Shown: positions 17,021 through 26,387 of the stretch, one piece after another
Position numbering within the stretch: position 1 is the first letter of the stretch
Layout of the letters: each line of letters begins with the position of its first letter
DNA from: Nocardia niwae NBRC 108934 = DSM 45340
GTDB taxonomy: Bacteria > Actinomycetota > Actinomycetes > Mycobacteriales > Mycobacteriaceae
Direction: 5' to 3'
Length of the DNA: 64,000 bases
Assembly: GCF_001613465.1 (NCBI RefSeq)
Contig: NZ_BDCK01000026.1
Location: forward strand, 62,001 to 126,000
Translations under genes and position numbers: made by a program
The notes under the pieces: model-generated
Seen by the model: the letters and a program-made list of their open reading frames with translations, nothing else
The model's database searches: none
What the model was told of the DNA's origin: nothing

Positions 17021-17239
17021 TCAGGATCGTTTGCGCGGGGAGATCACCAGCGCTATGCCGATGACGATCGCGGCGAGCACGATGACCCAACCGATCGGGA
17101 TCATGCTGGTCGCGGGCCAGGACGCCGGGCCGACGAATGCCCAGACGCTGATCGCGAGGGACAGCAGTCCCGCGATGAGCAGCGATGCGGCCGGGCCGCC
17201 CCGGGAGTCGGTCGTCTCCTTCTTCTCGGTATCAGCCAT
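17021..17239 (-). CDS. Small two-span membrane protein
   Basis: 72 residues: a short charged N-terminus, two hydrophobic segments (SLLIAGLLSLAISVWAFV and GWVIVLAAIVIGIALVI) and a basic end SPRKRS. No named family recognised. It overlaps the end of the PspC gene by 8 bases and has GGAGGTG at the right distance, so the two are translationally coupled. It probably works with the PspC protein in the membrane; that is inference from the overlap only. Confidence 0.75.
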   Translation of the reverse strand: MADTEKKETTDSRGGPAASLLIAGLLSLAISVWAFVGPASWPATSMIPIGWVIVLAAIVIGIALVISPRKRS

Positions 17240-18887
17240 GCTGCACCTCCACGTTTCCGGCGCGGACGTCGACGTTCAGCTCGAGGACCGGTGCGCCGGG
17301 AGTATTCGGACCGCTGATGCCGTTGACACAGCGGGCTTCGGCCATGGTGGCCGCGCAGTGGGTGCGGACGGTCATGTCCGCGGGCAGCAGGACGCGAGCT
17401 TCGCCCATCCGGACGTCGAGGTCGACGGTGCGCGGCTCGGTCAGTTTCACCGATCGCAGGTCCAGCGTGCCGGAACCCATGGTCACCTGGTAGTTCGAGG
17501 CCAGGTCGGCGACGGAAGCGGGCGCCCACGTGTGATCGCCCATCGCACTCTGCTCGAACTGGATCGGGCCCACCGCGGAGGCGAACAGCACGAACCCGGC
17601 CAGGGGCGCGGTGAGCACCAGCAAGCCGTAGCCGCGCCGCAGGAATGCGCCGAGCACCAGACCGAGGCCGATCACGGCGAGCGCCGCCGCCGCGATCCGG
17701 CCGGGTGTCATCCACTCCGCGCCCGAGGCCGCCGCCGCACCCGCGCCCGCCGCCGCGAGAACGGCCAGGCCGATCACCACCGGGGTCAGGCGCGAGCGGG
17801 GACGCTTCGGCGGCGGGGCGACGACAGTGTGGGCGGGCGTCGGCTCCGGGAGATCCCAGGCGAGCGGAGCGACGCCGAGGGGATCCCAGGAGGGTGGGGT
17901 GGAACCGCCGATTATCGCGGGATGAGCAGCCGGCGGGCGGTGCTGGTTCGCGGCGGACATGGGCGCCGGAAGGTCTTTACCGAGGACGACCGGACCCTCG
18001 GATGACGTACTCGCGACCGGTTCGTGTCCGTCGGCCGGATCGGACCCGGCTCGGCCGACCGGACCGGAGGGGTCGGCCGGCCCGCTGCTGGTAGCTGCCG
18101 GCCCGTGATCGACCGTGGTAGGCGAATCGGCGTGGCCGCTGCCGGTTTCCCTTTCTTCGGCGGACGGCCTCGTGCCCGGCCCGGCAGGGGGCATGGCTGC
18201 GTCCGGAACCGCGGTCGCCTCGTCGGCGGCGGGCTTGTGCAGCGGGACCGTCGTCGCGACGCCGTCCGCGGCGGGCGCAGGCGTCTCCGGAACATAGGCA
18301 TCCGGGAGCTTCGTGTACGGGGTGTACACCGATGTCGGCGGCATGTACATCTCCCCGACGGTCCGGGGCGCGCCCGGCGGGAAGACCGCGCCGGGGTAGC
18401 CGGTGGCGGTGATCCCGCCCTCGGGGACGAATCCGCCGAACGCCTCGGTGGTTCCGGGCGGCGGGTTGGGAGTGCGCAAATGCAGCATCCACCAGCCCGC
18501 CAGCATCAGTGCGAGGCTGATCAGGCCGGATCCGCCGAGACCGACACCGACCGGACCCATCGTGCTGACCGCGATGGCCAGCGCCACGATCAGCACGATC
18601 GTCTTGGTCTGCGACTGCGAGCTGTGGCCCTTGCCGACCAGCGACTCGGCCGCGGACGCCTGATCGCCCGCCGCGCTCAGCAGCAGCCAGGCCAGCAGGT
18701 AGAGCACCATGCCCGCGCCGCCGAAGATCGTCGAGACGACGAACGCGACGCGCACCAGCACCGGGTCGATCTCGTAGCGGCGCGCGAACCCCGCCGCGAC
18801 GCCCGCGATCGGCCCCTGTCGCGGCAATCGGACCGGCCGGGTCTGCCATATCTGCTGGACCTGGTCGCCGAAGCTCGTTTTCGTCAT
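17232..18887 (-). CDS. PspC-domain membrane protein, EsrI-like
   Basis: About 551 residues. The PspC domain is at the N-terminus (RQGPIAGVAAGFARRYEIDPVLVRVAFVVSTIFGGAGMVLYLLAWLLL), followed by two more spans, a long Pro/Ala linker, further spans, and a C-terminal beta-rich part (LDLRSVKLTEPRTVDLDVRMGEARVLLP) like the LiaF/toast-rack type. It is divergent from a PspC-sensor kinase plus NarL regulator, which matches the EsrI-EsrS-EsrR envelope-stress system of Corynebacterium. In that system the PspC protein EsrI restrains signalling. Start: ATG at 18887 (MTKTSF) with GGGAA upstream; an ATG at 18896 and GTG at 18911 are also in frame. Confidence 0.82.
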   Translation of the reverse strand: MTKTSFGDQVQQIWQTRPVRLPRQGPIAGVAAGFARRYEIDPVLVRVAFVVSTIFGGAGMVLYLLAWLLLSAAGDQASAAESLVGKGHSSQSQTKTIVLIVALAIAVSTMGPVGVGLGGSGLISLALMLAGWWMLHLRTPNPPPGTTEAFGGFVPEGGITATGYPGAVFPPGAPRTVGEMYMPPTSVYTPYTKLPDAYVPETPAPAADGVATTVPLHKPAADEATAVPDAAMPPAGPGTRPSAEERETGSGHADSPTTVDHGPAATSSGPADPSGPVGRAGSDPADGHEPVASTSSEGPVVLGKDLPAPMSAANQHRPPAAHPAIIGGSTPPSWDPLGVAPLAWDLPEPTPAHTVVAPPPKRPRSRLTPVVIGLAVLAAAGAGAAAASGAEWMTPGRIAAAALAVIGLGLVLGAFLRRGYGLLVLTAPLAGFVLFASAVGPIQFEQSAMGDHTWAPASVADLASNYQVTMGSGTLDLRSVKLTEPRTVDLDVRMGEARVLLPADMTVRTHCAATMAEARCVNGISGPNTPGAPVLELNVDVRAGNVEVQHG

Positions 18888-19105
18888 GTTTCCCATGGTG
18901 TGCCGCGCCACGGAATCTGCGCATCGGGGGGAACCCTGAAAAACGGCCTGAACACTTTGGACCGATCCACCGATGTAGCAATCACTCAGCTATGCCTGTG
19001 CTCGGCGGGCTCGATCGCTTCCGCCCTGGTCGGGGCGGGTTCGGCCCGCAAGATCAGGGTGAATCCGGATGGCTGGCAGCTCTGTTGTCGTGCAGTATCG
19101 AAGAC

Positions 19106-20434
19106 ATGTACCCGTCTGTTCCCGCGTTCGACACTCGGGGGTTCGACGCTGCCCGCGGGCCGGGCCCCGCGCCCGCGACGGTTCCTGTGCCGCCCCAGGC
19201 GCGGATGGTCCGCCGGTCCGGCGGCCGGATCGTCGGCGGTGTGGCGGGCGGTCTGGCCGACCATCTGGACGTCGACGTGTTCAAGGTGCGGATGGCGTTC
19301 GTGCTGCTGTCCGCGCTGGCCGGGGCGGGCATCGTCGCCTACGGGCTGCTGTGGATCTTCTCGCCGGGCGGGTCGGACCAGGCGAAACCCTCCGGGGCGG
19401 AGCGGCGGCAGGCGATCGGGCTCGCCATGCTCGGGCTCGGGCTCGCGGTCGCCGTGTCGTGGGTGTTCAGTGGGACGGCGGCGAAGGTGATCGCGCCGAT
19501 CATCGTGGTCGCGGTCGGTGCGGCGCTGGTGTGGCGGGAGTACGACGTCGACGGGCCCCGTTCACTGCTCGGGTTGCCCGCGCGGCCTTCGGTGGTCACC
19601 TGGTCGCGCATCGTCGCCGGTGCGACGCTCATCGTGGCCGGTCTCGGGGTGGTGGTGCTGGCGCGGATCGATCTGAGCTCGCTCGGATCGGCGCTGCTCG
19701 CGGTCGCGGTCACGCTGGTCGGCGCCGGGCTGCTGACGGTTCCGCTGTGGCTGCGCATGATGCGCGCGCTGAACGCCGAGCGCGCCGCGCGCATCCGCAA
19801 CGAGGAACGCGAGGAGATCGCCTCGCATCTGCACGATTCCGTGCTCCAGACGCTCGCGCTCATCCAGCGCCAGGCCGACGACCCGCAGGAGGTGCTGCGA
19901 CTGGCCCGCAGCCAGGAGCGGGAGCTGCGGAAATGGCTGTTCGAGGATGCCGGTCCCGCGCAGTCGAGCTTGGCCGCGGCCCTGCGGACCATCGCGGGCG
20001 AGGTGGAAGACCAGCACGGCGTGAAGGTGGCGCCGGTGACGGTGGGCGACGTATCGATGGACGTCGACGGCTCCGGGTCGGGCCTGCCGAAAGAGCACTT
20101 CACGGCGGTGCTCGGGGCGAGCAGGGAAGCGCTGGTCAACGCCGCCAAACACGCGGGCGTCCCGGAGATCGACCTGTTCGCCGAGGTGGAGCCGCATCAG
20201 GTGAGCGTCTTCGTCCGTGACCGCGGCTCCGGCTTCGACCTCGCGTCCGTGCCGGAAGACCGCCGCGGCCTGGCCAAGTCCATTCGCGGCCGGATCGAGC
20301 GCCGCGGGGGCCAGGTGGACATCCTGTCGACCCCGGGCCGCGGCACCGAGGTTCGGATCATCATGCCGCGCAGCGATTCCGGCTGCCCCACCGCGGACGA
20401 AGAGCCCGCTCCCGCCGCGGGTGCCGCCCGCTAG
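19106..20434 (+). CDS. PspC-domain sensor histidine kinase, EsrS-like
   Basis: 442 residues. An N-terminal PspC domain (SGGRIVGGVAGGLADHLDVDVFKVRMAFVLLSALAGAGIVAYGLLWIF) and several further spans precede a cytoplasmic kinase of the NarX/DesK class: the phospho-acceptor His is in EEREEIASHLHDSVLQTLALIQRQ, the N box in REALVNAAKHAG, and the G boxes in DRGSGFD and TPGRGTEVRIIMP. It would phosphorylate the response regulator 123 bases downstream. Start: ATG at 19106 (MYPSVPAF); the open frame upstream lacks similarity. Comparable to EsrS, which senses envelope stress and cell-wall antibiotics in Corynebacterium. Confidence 0.88.
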   Translation: MYPSVPAFDTRGFDAARGPGPAPATVPVPPQARMVRRSGGRIVGGVAGGLADHLDVDVFKVRMAFVLLSALAGAGIVAYGLLWIFSPGGSDQAKPSGAERRQAIGLAMLGLGLAVAVSWVFSGTAAKVIAPIIVVAVGAALVWREYDVDGPRSLLGLPARPSVVTWSRIVAGATLIVAGLGVVVLARIDLSSLGSALLAVAVTLVGAGLLTVPLWLRMMRALNAERAARIRNEEREEIASHLHDSVLQTLALIQRQADDPQEVLRLARSQERELRKWLFEDAGPAQSSLAAALRTIAGEVEDQHGVKVAPVTVGDVSMDVDGSGSGLPKEHFTAVLGASREALVNAAKHAGVPEIDLFAEVEPHQVSVFVRDRGSGFDLASVPEDRRGLAKSIRGRIERRGGQVDILSTPGRGTEVRIIMPRSDSGCPTADEEPAPAAGAAR

Positions 20435-20557
20435 GGTGCGGACCCCTTCGATTCCGCGCAGCCGTCACCGCGTGCGCGCGGACGTGACGTCGGTGCGGAG
20501 CGTGTGGGGGCCGAGTGTGGTACGGGTTGGGGGTCATGGGTCGGTTAGGAGAAGTAG

Positions 20558-21199
20558 GTGACCGTGCGGGTCTTTCTCGTCGATGATCACGCCGTTTTTC
20601 GGTCGGGTGTGCGTGCTGAATTGAGCCGGGAGGCGGACATGGAGGTGGTCGGGGAGGCCGGCGGGGTAGCGGACGCGGTGGCCGGTATCAACGCCGAGCG
20701 CCCGGACGTCGTCCTGCTCGACGTGCACATGCCCGACGGTGGCGGGGTGGCGGTGCTGGCAGGCATCGAGCCGGGACCGGTGTGCCTGGCGCTGAGCGTG
20801 TCCGACGCGGCCGAGGACGTGATCGCGGTGATCCGGGCCGGGGCCAGAGGGTATGTGACCAAGACGATTTCGGGGGCCGAGCTGGCCGACGGCATCCGCA
20901 GGGTGGCGGGCGGCGACGCGGTCTTCAGCCCGCGGCTGGCCGGCTTCGTGCTGGACTCCTTCACCGGGAGGTCCCCGGTGCCCGAGCCCCCGCTGGATCC
21001 CGAACTCGACTCCCTGACGCCGCGCGAGCTGGAGGTGCTGCGCCTGCTCGCCCGCGGCTACACCTATCGCGAGATCGCCGAAACGCTGTTCATCTCCGTG
21101 AAAACCGTGGAGACGCATGCCTCCAACGTGCTGCGCAAGACCCAGCAGTCCAACCGCAACGCCCTGACCCGCTGGGCCCACCGCCGCCGCATCGACTGA
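20558..21199 (+). CDS. NarL/LuxR-family response regulator, EsrR-like
   Basis: 213 residues. Receiver domain at 1-120 with the acidic pair DD9-10, phospho-acceptor Asp55 (VVLLDVHMPDGG), and Lys in GYVTKTISG; a LuxR helix-turn-helix at the C-terminus (LTPRELEVLRLLARGYTYREIAETLFISVKTVETHASNVLRK). Start: GTG at 20558 with TAGGAG 6 bases upstream. It lies after the PspC sensor kinase, its obvious partner. The targets are likely the divergent PspC operon and envelope genes, by analogy to EsrR. Confidence 0.92.
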   Translation: MTVRVFLVDDHAVFRSGVRAELSREADMEVVGEAGGVADAVAGINAERPDVVLLDVHMPDGGGVAVLAGIEPGPVCLALSVSDAAEDVIAVIRAGARGYVTKTISGAELADGIRRVAGGDAVFSPRLAGFVLDSFTGRSPVPEPPLDPELDSLTPRELEVLRLLARGYTYREIAETLFISVKTVETHASNVLRKTQQSNRNALTRWAHRRRID

Positions 21200-21242
21200 C
21201 CGCCGCGCGGGCCGCTCACCCAACCGCTGGTGCGCGCGGACG

Positions 21243-22364
21243 TCAGAGGACGGCGACGATGATCGCGATGATGATGATCAGGCCGATCAGGAGGCCTACG
21301 GCGATGGCCAAGGGGGCGTTGGTCGGCTGCGGGTTCCTGGCGCGCTGCGGCGCTGGGGCCGCGGTGGCGCCCGCGTGGTTGCGGTGCGGACGGGGAAGCG
21401 GCGCGGAGTGGGGGCTGCGGATGCCGGACGCCGAATTGCGGGCGGCCCAGGACGGGATGGTTCCGTCCTCGGTGCGGACGGGCGCCCCGAGAATGTACGG
21501 TCCGGTGCCGGGACCGAAAGCGGCGGTGAGGATTTCGTCGCGCGCCTCGGCCATGGTCGGGCGGCGCTGCGGTGCGGGCTCCATCATGTGCAGCAGCGCC
21601 TGGGTGAGCGCGCCGCTGCGGGTCGGCGGGATGATCTGCGCCATGGCGGCGCGGTGCACGATGACGTCGCTGTCCTCGTCGAAGCCGTACGGCGGCTGCC
21701 CTTCGATCGCGGTGTAGAGCGTGGCGCCCAGGGAGAACACGTCGCTGGCCTTGGTCGGCTGGGCCCCGCGCGCCACCTCGGGCGGCAGGTAGGAGGGGGT
21801 GCCGGTGATCACGCCGTCCGGTTCGTCGAACAGATCGCCCGCACCGCGGGAGATGCCGAAGTCGCTGAGTTTGGCCATACCCACTCCGGGGCCGCGGTCG
21901 GCGACGAGGATGTTGCCCGGCTTGATATCCCGGTGCACGATGCCGACCGCGTGCGCGGCGGCCAGCGCGTCGGCGACTTGGGCGCCGATCTGCGCGACCT
22001 CGACCGGCGGCAGCGTGTCGACCAGCGCGAGCGCCTTCGCGACGCTGCGTGAGGGCAGATGCTCCATCACCAGCCAGGGCTCTCCTGCTTCGAGCACCAC
22101 GTCGTAGACGGCGATCGCGTGGTCGTGCGAGAGCTTCGCGGCGACCCGGCCCTCGTGCATGATCTGGTTGCGGACGGCGGTCGCTTCTTCCTCGCCCAGC
22201 CCGGCTGTGGTGAGCACCTGCTTGATCGCGACGTCCCGGTCGAGCAGCCGGTCGTGCGCCAGCCATACCGCGCCCATACCGCCGCCTCCCAGCTTCGACT
22301 GGAGGCGGTAGCGGCCTGCGACGAGATATTGGGGGCCGACAGTGGGACGAGCGCGTTCGGTCAC
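21243..22364 (-). CDS. Ser/Thr protein kinase with C-terminal membrane anchor
   Basis: 373 residues. Hanks motifs are all present: Gly loop GGGGMGAVWLA, catalytic Lys in VAIKQV, HRDIKPGNILV, DFG in KLSDFGISR and GTPSYLPPEVARG at the end of the activation loop. After residue ~270 comes a Pro/Ala/Arg linker and one membrane span (LAIAVGLLIGLIIIIAIIVAVL) at the very end, so no extracytoplasmic sensor domain exists, unlike PknB with its PASTA repeats. The GTG at 22364 is 6 bases after TACCCT with no ribosome site, suggesting a leaderless transcript. Substrates are unknown; it stands next to, but is not clearly part of, the Esr-like module. Confidence 0.92.
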   Translation of the reverse strand: MTERARPTVGPQYLVAGRYRLQSKLGGGGMGAVWLAHDRLLDRDVAIKQVLTTAGLGEEEATAVRNQIMHEGRVAAKLSHDHAIAVYDVVLEAGEPWLVMEHLPSRSVAKALALVDTLPPVEVAQIGAQVADALAAAHAVGIVHRDIKPGNILVADRGPGVGMAKLSDFGISRGAGDLFDEPDGVITGTPSYLPPEVARGAQPTKASDVFSLGATLYTAIEGQPPYGFDEDSDVIVHRAAMAQIIPPTRSGALTQALLHMMEPAPQRRPTMAEARDEILTAAFGPGTGPYILGAPVRTEDGTIPSWAARNSASGIRSPHSAPLPRPHRNHAGATAAPAPQRARNPQPTNAPLAIAVGLLIGLIIIIAIIVAVL

Positions 22365-22866
22365 GGGTGCAGGGTAGCGGAAAATGAGGCTAGCTGGCCT
22401 GATTCGTGTTCGCGCATAGGCGAGACGGGAGGCGCGGCGGTGCGCGCCGGGGCCGTCTGATGACGCCGGTTCGGATGTGTGCCCCACACCATACCGTCGA
22501 ACGGGTACCGGGGGCTGTGGCCGGACATACGCCGGATCCGTCCCCATCGAGTGGTTGCCGGAGGGCTTCGCTGCGGGGGCAGCGGTTGAGATCGCGGTTT
22601 GCCGACCGGATCGCTTTCGCCGTCGGATTGGACGGTGGTCCGCCGGAGGGGGCCACACGCGCGTCGAGCCGTACGCGCGCCCGGCCAGGGCGAAAACCCG
22701 GCCCGACGCAGACACGAGCCCGGAACCCTTGACGAAACCCAGGGGTCGGTTTCTACTGGGTCCGTATCGAACGTATATTCGATACGAATCGATAGCTGGA
22801 TCGGTGCTGACGCTCGAATCGAGGGTCGCTCCGCATGCTTCGCCTCGGGTCCATCGTGGGAAGTAG
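22365..22866. other. Divergent control region of the kinase and imuA'
   Basis: 502 bases. It contains the kinase -10 box TACCCT (22371-22376, minus strand) near one end and the LexA box of imuA' (22767-22782) near the other. The stretch between, about 22400-22740, holds no gene I can support. Confidence 0.6.
22767..22782 (+). promoter_or_regulatory. LexA (SOS) box upstream of imuA'
   Basis: TCGAACGTATATTCGA matches the actinobacterial LexA consensus TCGAAC-N4-GTTCGA at 11 of 12 fixed positions. It sits inside a longer perfect palindrome, CGTATCGAA (22763-22771) with TTCGATACG (22778-22786), 85 bases before imuA'. DNA damage would relieve LexA and induce the imuA'-imuB pair. Confidence 0.9.
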
Positions 22867-23664
22867 GTGGTTGGGATGGGTTCGGATGCGATATCGCAGG
22901 GAGGGGTGAATCGGGGCGCGCTGTCGCGCGGTGGGGGGCGGGGTGACGCCCCCTCCCTGGCTGAACTGCGCAGACGCATGGCCGCGGTGCCAGGGCGCGG
23001 GGAATCCGCGGCGCAGCGGGCTCCGCTCGGCGTCGGAGCCCGAGGGGCGGCGCTGCCCGTGCCCGCCGCACTCGCGCCGCTGTTGCCCGATGGTGGCCTG
23101 GTCAAGGGTTCCGTCGTGGCGTACACGGGCGCGAGTTCGCTGCTGGCCGGTCTGCTCGCCGCGGTGACCGAGGGCGGCGGGCATGCCGCGGTGGTCGGCA
23201 TGCCCCGGCTCGGTCTGCTCGCCGCGGTGGAGATGGGTGCGCAGCTGCGGCGGCTGGCCGTAATCGCCGATCCCGGCCCCGACCCGGTAGAGGTGGCCGC
23301 GGTATTGCTCGACGGGCTCGATCTGGTCGTGCTCGGCCTCGGCGGCGGCGCCGTCGCTCCCGCGCGCAGCCGGGTGATCGCGGCCCGCGCCCGCAACAAG
23401 GGCGCCACCCTCGTGGTCGCCGACGGTCGCTGGCCCGGCGCGTCCCTCCGGCTCGACGCCAGGGTCTCGGGTTACACCGGGCTCGGCCGCGGGCGCGGGC
23501 GCTTGCGTTCGCTCGGCTTGACGGTCGAGGTGCGTGGCAAGGCGGGCCCGCCGCGGCGCGGACGGCTGGATCTGTGCCCGAATGCCGGGCGCGTGGAATG
23601 GGTGCTGCGCGAAAAAGCAGCTCGCACAGTCGAAGCCATCGACACCCAGGAGGCGGTGTCGTGA
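22867..23664 (+). CDS. imuA': ImuA' mutasome accessory protein
   Basis: 265 residues. RecA-like fold remnant specific to mycobacteria and relatives: PDGGLVKGSVVAYTGASSLLAGLLAAVTEGGGHAAVVGMPRLGLLAAVEMGA corresponds to the Walker-A region of RecA-like ATPases but without a canonical GKT. The C-terminal part (AARARNKGATLVVADGRWPGASLRLDARVSGY) is typical of the family. In M. tuberculosis ImuA' works with ImuB and DnaE2 in damage-induced mutagenesis. GTG at 22867 or ATG at 22876 could be the start; AGGTGG lies 5 bases before the ATG. It sits behind a LexA box and directly upstream of imuB. Confidence 0.9.
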   Translation: MVGMGSDAISQGGVNRGALSRGGGRGDAPSLAELRRRMAAVPGRGESAAQRAPLGVGARGAALPVPAALAPLLPDGGLVKGSVVAYTGASSLLAGLLAAVTEGGGHAAVVGMPRLGLLAAVEMGAQLRRLAVIADPGPDPVEVAAVLLDGLDLVVLGLGGGAVAPARSRVIAARARNKGATLVVADGRWPGASLRLDARVSGYTGLGRGRGRLRSLGLTVEVRGKAGPPRRGRLDLCPNAGRVEWVLREKAARTVEAIDTQEAVS

Positions 23665-23713
23665 GCGCGCCTGCTTTCTCCGGTGACTCGATTCCCCCCT
23701 GCCGCCGGGAACC

Positions 23714-25324
23714 GTGGATGGAAGGCCGTGCGGCGCCGTGATCCGGCCTGGGTCGAAGCGGGTGCTGGCCCTGTGGTGCCCGGACTGGCCAGCGGTCGCC
23801 GCGGCGGCGGTGGCGGGACTGCCCGCGACGCGGCCGGTGGCGGTGTTGTTCGCCAACCGGGTGGTGGCCTGTTCGGCGATCGCGCGAGCCGAAGGGGTGC
23901 GTCGCGGCTTGAAACGCCGAGAAGCGCAGGCGCGGTGTCCCGAGTTGTTTCTCGCGCAACAGGATCAGGATCGCGACGCGCGACTGTTCGAGCCGGTGGT
24001 GGCGGCGGTGGCCGCGACGGTGCCGGGAGTCGAGGTGCTACGCCCCGGCTTGCTCGTGCTCGCCGCGCGCGGTGCGGCGCGGTTCTTCGGGTCCGAGGAG
24101 GCGGCGGCCGAGCGTCTGGTCGACGCGGTGGCCGTGGCCGGTGCGGAGGCGCAGATCGGGATCGCCGACGAGCTGTCCACGGCGGTGATCGCCGCCCGGC
24201 GCGCCGCGATCGTGCCCGCGGGGGCGGGAGCGCGCTTTCTCGCGCCGCTGCCGGTCGGGGAGCTCGCGGTCGAGCCGAGCCTGGCCGCCCCGGAACGCGC
24301 CGATCTGGTCGATCTGCTGCACCGCTTGGGTTTGCGCCGGATCGGGGATTTCGCCGCGCTCTCCGCGGCGGAGGTCACCTCCAGGTTCGGGACCGACGCC
24401 GTGCTCGCGCATCGCTGTGCCAGGGCCGAGCCGGAGCGTCCGCCGTCCGCGCGGCAGCCGCCGCCGGATCTGGTGGTGGAGTACCGCTGTGATCCGCCGA
24501 TCGAGCGGGTCGATGCGGCCGCCTTCGCCGGACGCCTGCTCGCCACCCGGCTGCACAGCGCGCTAGCGGATGCCGGGCTGGCCTGCACCAGGCTTTCGGT
24601 GCACGCGGAAACAGCGGCGGGGGAGGACCTTTCGCGGATCTGGCGCTGCGCCGAGCCGCTCACCCCGGAGGGTACGGCCGATCGGGTGCGCTGGCAGCTC
24701 GACGGCTGGCTCACCCGGCGCGACGGTGCGCGACCCACCGCGCCGATCATCGTGCTGCGGCTGGAACCCGTCGAGGTGGTCACGGCGGGCGCGCTGCAAC
24801 TCGGGTTGTGGGGTGGAGACGGCGAAGAGGACGAGCGTGCCCGGCGCGCGCTGATCCGGGTGCAGGGGCTGCTCGGCGGGGAATCGGTGCGCGTCGGCGT
24901 GCTGAGCGGCGGACGCGGACCCGCCGACCGCATCACCATGGTCACATTGGGTGACGAACTCGTCCCCGTGGCCGACCCCGCACAACCCTGGCCGGGACGC
25001 CTGCCCGAGCCCGCCCCCGCCGTGATCCTGCTGAACCGTCCGCCGGTGCGGCTGGAAACCGCCGACGGCGCGCTCGTCAAAGTCACCGACCGTGCCCTGT
25101 TCGACGCCGACCCGGCACTGCTGCGCTGGGGGAGCAAACAGTGGCGGCTGACCGGCTGGGCGGGCCCCTGGCCGATGGACGAACGCTGGTGGGCACCCGA
25201 TTCGGACGACACGGAGTTCACCGCCCGCGCACAGGTCCAACTCGATGACGCTCCAGCGGCAGGCAAAGTGCTGCTGCTGGTCTATCACGACGAAACTTGG
25301 CGCGCCGAAGGACTTTACGACTGA
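23714..25324 (+). CDS. imuB: ImuB, catalytically inactive Y-family polymerase homologue
   Basis: 536 residues. Y-family fold: LALWCPDWPAVAAA at the start replaces the catalytic acidic motif of true Y polymerases and VLAARGAARFFGSEE replaces the SIDE-type motif, so it cannot polymerise and acts as an adapter. QLGLWG near residue 361 corresponds to the beta-clamp binding QLPLWG of mycobacterial ImuB. The C-terminus (about 400-536) is the ImuB-specific part that recruits ImuA' and DnaE2. Start GTG 23714 (GTG 23738 also possible). Lies 49 bases after imuA' in one SOS unit. Confidence 0.93.
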   Translation: MDGRPCGAVIRPGSKRVLALWCPDWPAVAAAAVAGLPATRPVAVLFANRVVACSAIARAEGVRRGLKRREAQARCPELFLAQQDQDRDARLFEPVVAAVAATVPGVEVLRPGLLVLAARGAARFFGSEEAAAERLVDAVAVAGAEAQIGIADELSTAVIAARRAAIVPAGAGARFLAPLPVGELAVEPSLAAPERADLVDLLHRLGLRRIGDFAALSAAEVTSRFGTDAVLAHRCARAEPERPPSARQPPPDLVVEYRCDPPIERVDAAAFAGRLLATRLHSALADAGLACTRLSVHAETAAGEDLSRIWRCAEPLTPEGTADRVRWQLDGWLTRRDGARPTAPIIVLRLEPVEVVTAGALQLGLWGGDGEEDERARRALIRVQGLLGGESVRVGVLSGGRGPADRITMVTLGDELVPVADPAQPWPGRLPEPAPAVILLNRPPVRLETADGALVKVTDRALFDADPALLRWGSKQWRLTGWAGPWPMDERWWAPDSDDTEFTARAQVQLDDAPAAGKVLLLVYHDETWRAEGLYD

Positions 25325-25493
25325 TGACCCGCGGTACGCCACGGCAGAACAGCGTGATCAATCGGCACCGGCTCTGTTCGACTGGAAAGATCAGGTGCTG
25401 CCGCCGTCGCCGCGCCCCGGTCCGGCGGCTCTTCTGCACGAGCGGCACGAGTACCTCGCGATCCTCCGCCGGGACACCGGCATGGAAGCGGAT

Positions 25494-26192
25494 TCACTCC
25501 GGGCGCGACCACACTGTCGCCAGCGTGAACGGATGCCCGCGCAGGGCGGCCCATTTCGGCTTGCGGGCCAGCCAGGCGTCGTCCACCAGGGCCTCGGCTA
25601 CTTCGGTGAGCACCCAGCCTGCGGCCAAGCCGGCCGACAGGTGGTCGCTGATCAAGTGCAAGTGGGTGCTGATCGCCACCGGTTCACCCGACGGATCGGT
25701 GTAGTGCGTCGGCATTCCGGAGACCATGATGAACTGCGGGTGGTAGCTGACCAGGACGCATCGCGCGCCCGGTGCGGCCAGGCGCCCTGCTTCCGCGTAG
25801 AACGGCGTCAGCTCCGGTAGGTGCTCATCGATCAGCGAGGCGATCACCAAGTCGTAGGCGCCGTCGGGCAGGCCGGTGTCCCGCACGTCCGCGCGGGTCA
25901 GCGTGGTGTGGGCGCCGCGTTCGGCGGCCAGCGCCAGCATCCCCTGGCTCACGTCGACCCCATCGATGTGCGTTATCCCGCGCTCCCGCAGCCACGTTCC
26001 GGTCCGGCCGGTGCCGCAGCCGAGGTCGGCCGCGCGCCGCACTCGGCCGAGGTCGAGGCGCAACCGCCCGAGCAGAGCGAGATCCATCTCGTCCAGGACC
26101 GTCTGCTCGTAGGTGGGCGCCCAGCCGTCGTACCCCGTGGCCACGTCGACGGTGCGGTAGTCGCGGCGGTCGAAATCGGCGAAGGAGGGCAT
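25494..26192 (-). CDS. Class I SAM-dependent methyltransferase
   Basis: 232 residues. The SAM-binding motif I ADLGCGTGRTGTWL is clear, followed by IDGVDVSQGMLALA (motif II acidic residue) and DVRDTGLPDGAYDLVIASLIDEHLPEL. YDGWAPTYEQTV at the N-terminus is common in UbiE/Coq5-like and small-molecule methyltransferases. The substrate cannot be told. The start is ATG at 26192 without a clear ribosome site. It is convergent with imuB; the intervening 169 bases hold no supported gene. Confidence 0.88.
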   Translation of the reverse strand: MPSFADFDRRDYRTVDVATGYDGWAPTYEQTVLDEMDLALLGRLRLDLGRVRRAADLGCGTGRTGTWLRERGITHIDGVDVSQGMLALAAERGAHTTLTRADVRDTGLPDGAYDLVIASLIDEHLPELTPFYAEAGRLAAPGARCVLVSYHPQFIMVSGMPTHYTDPSGEPVAISTHLHLISDHLSAGLAAGWVLTEVAEALVDDAWLARKPKWAALRGHPFTLATVWSRPE

Positions 26193-26387
26193 GCCGCGAG
26201 TATTGTTCCGAGTTCGCGCCCGCGCCAGGCATTTACCGTGCTGCTCGAAAAGCGGACGTGGACAACCCAGTTCGCGACGTATCGATGCCCGGTCTCGGTA
26301 AGTGCCGCTGGAACTGCGCTTTTACGGTGGGTGATCAGCGCTACACCGTGCGGAGTCGGTGCATGACTGCCGGTATCCTCGTTGGTC

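Noticed and set aside
25324..25704. Plus-strand frame starting in a TGATG overlap with the imuB stop
   Set aside because: The overlap looks like coupling, but the peptide is an Arg/Cys/Ser-rich string without similarity, and most of it is antisense to the methyltransferase.
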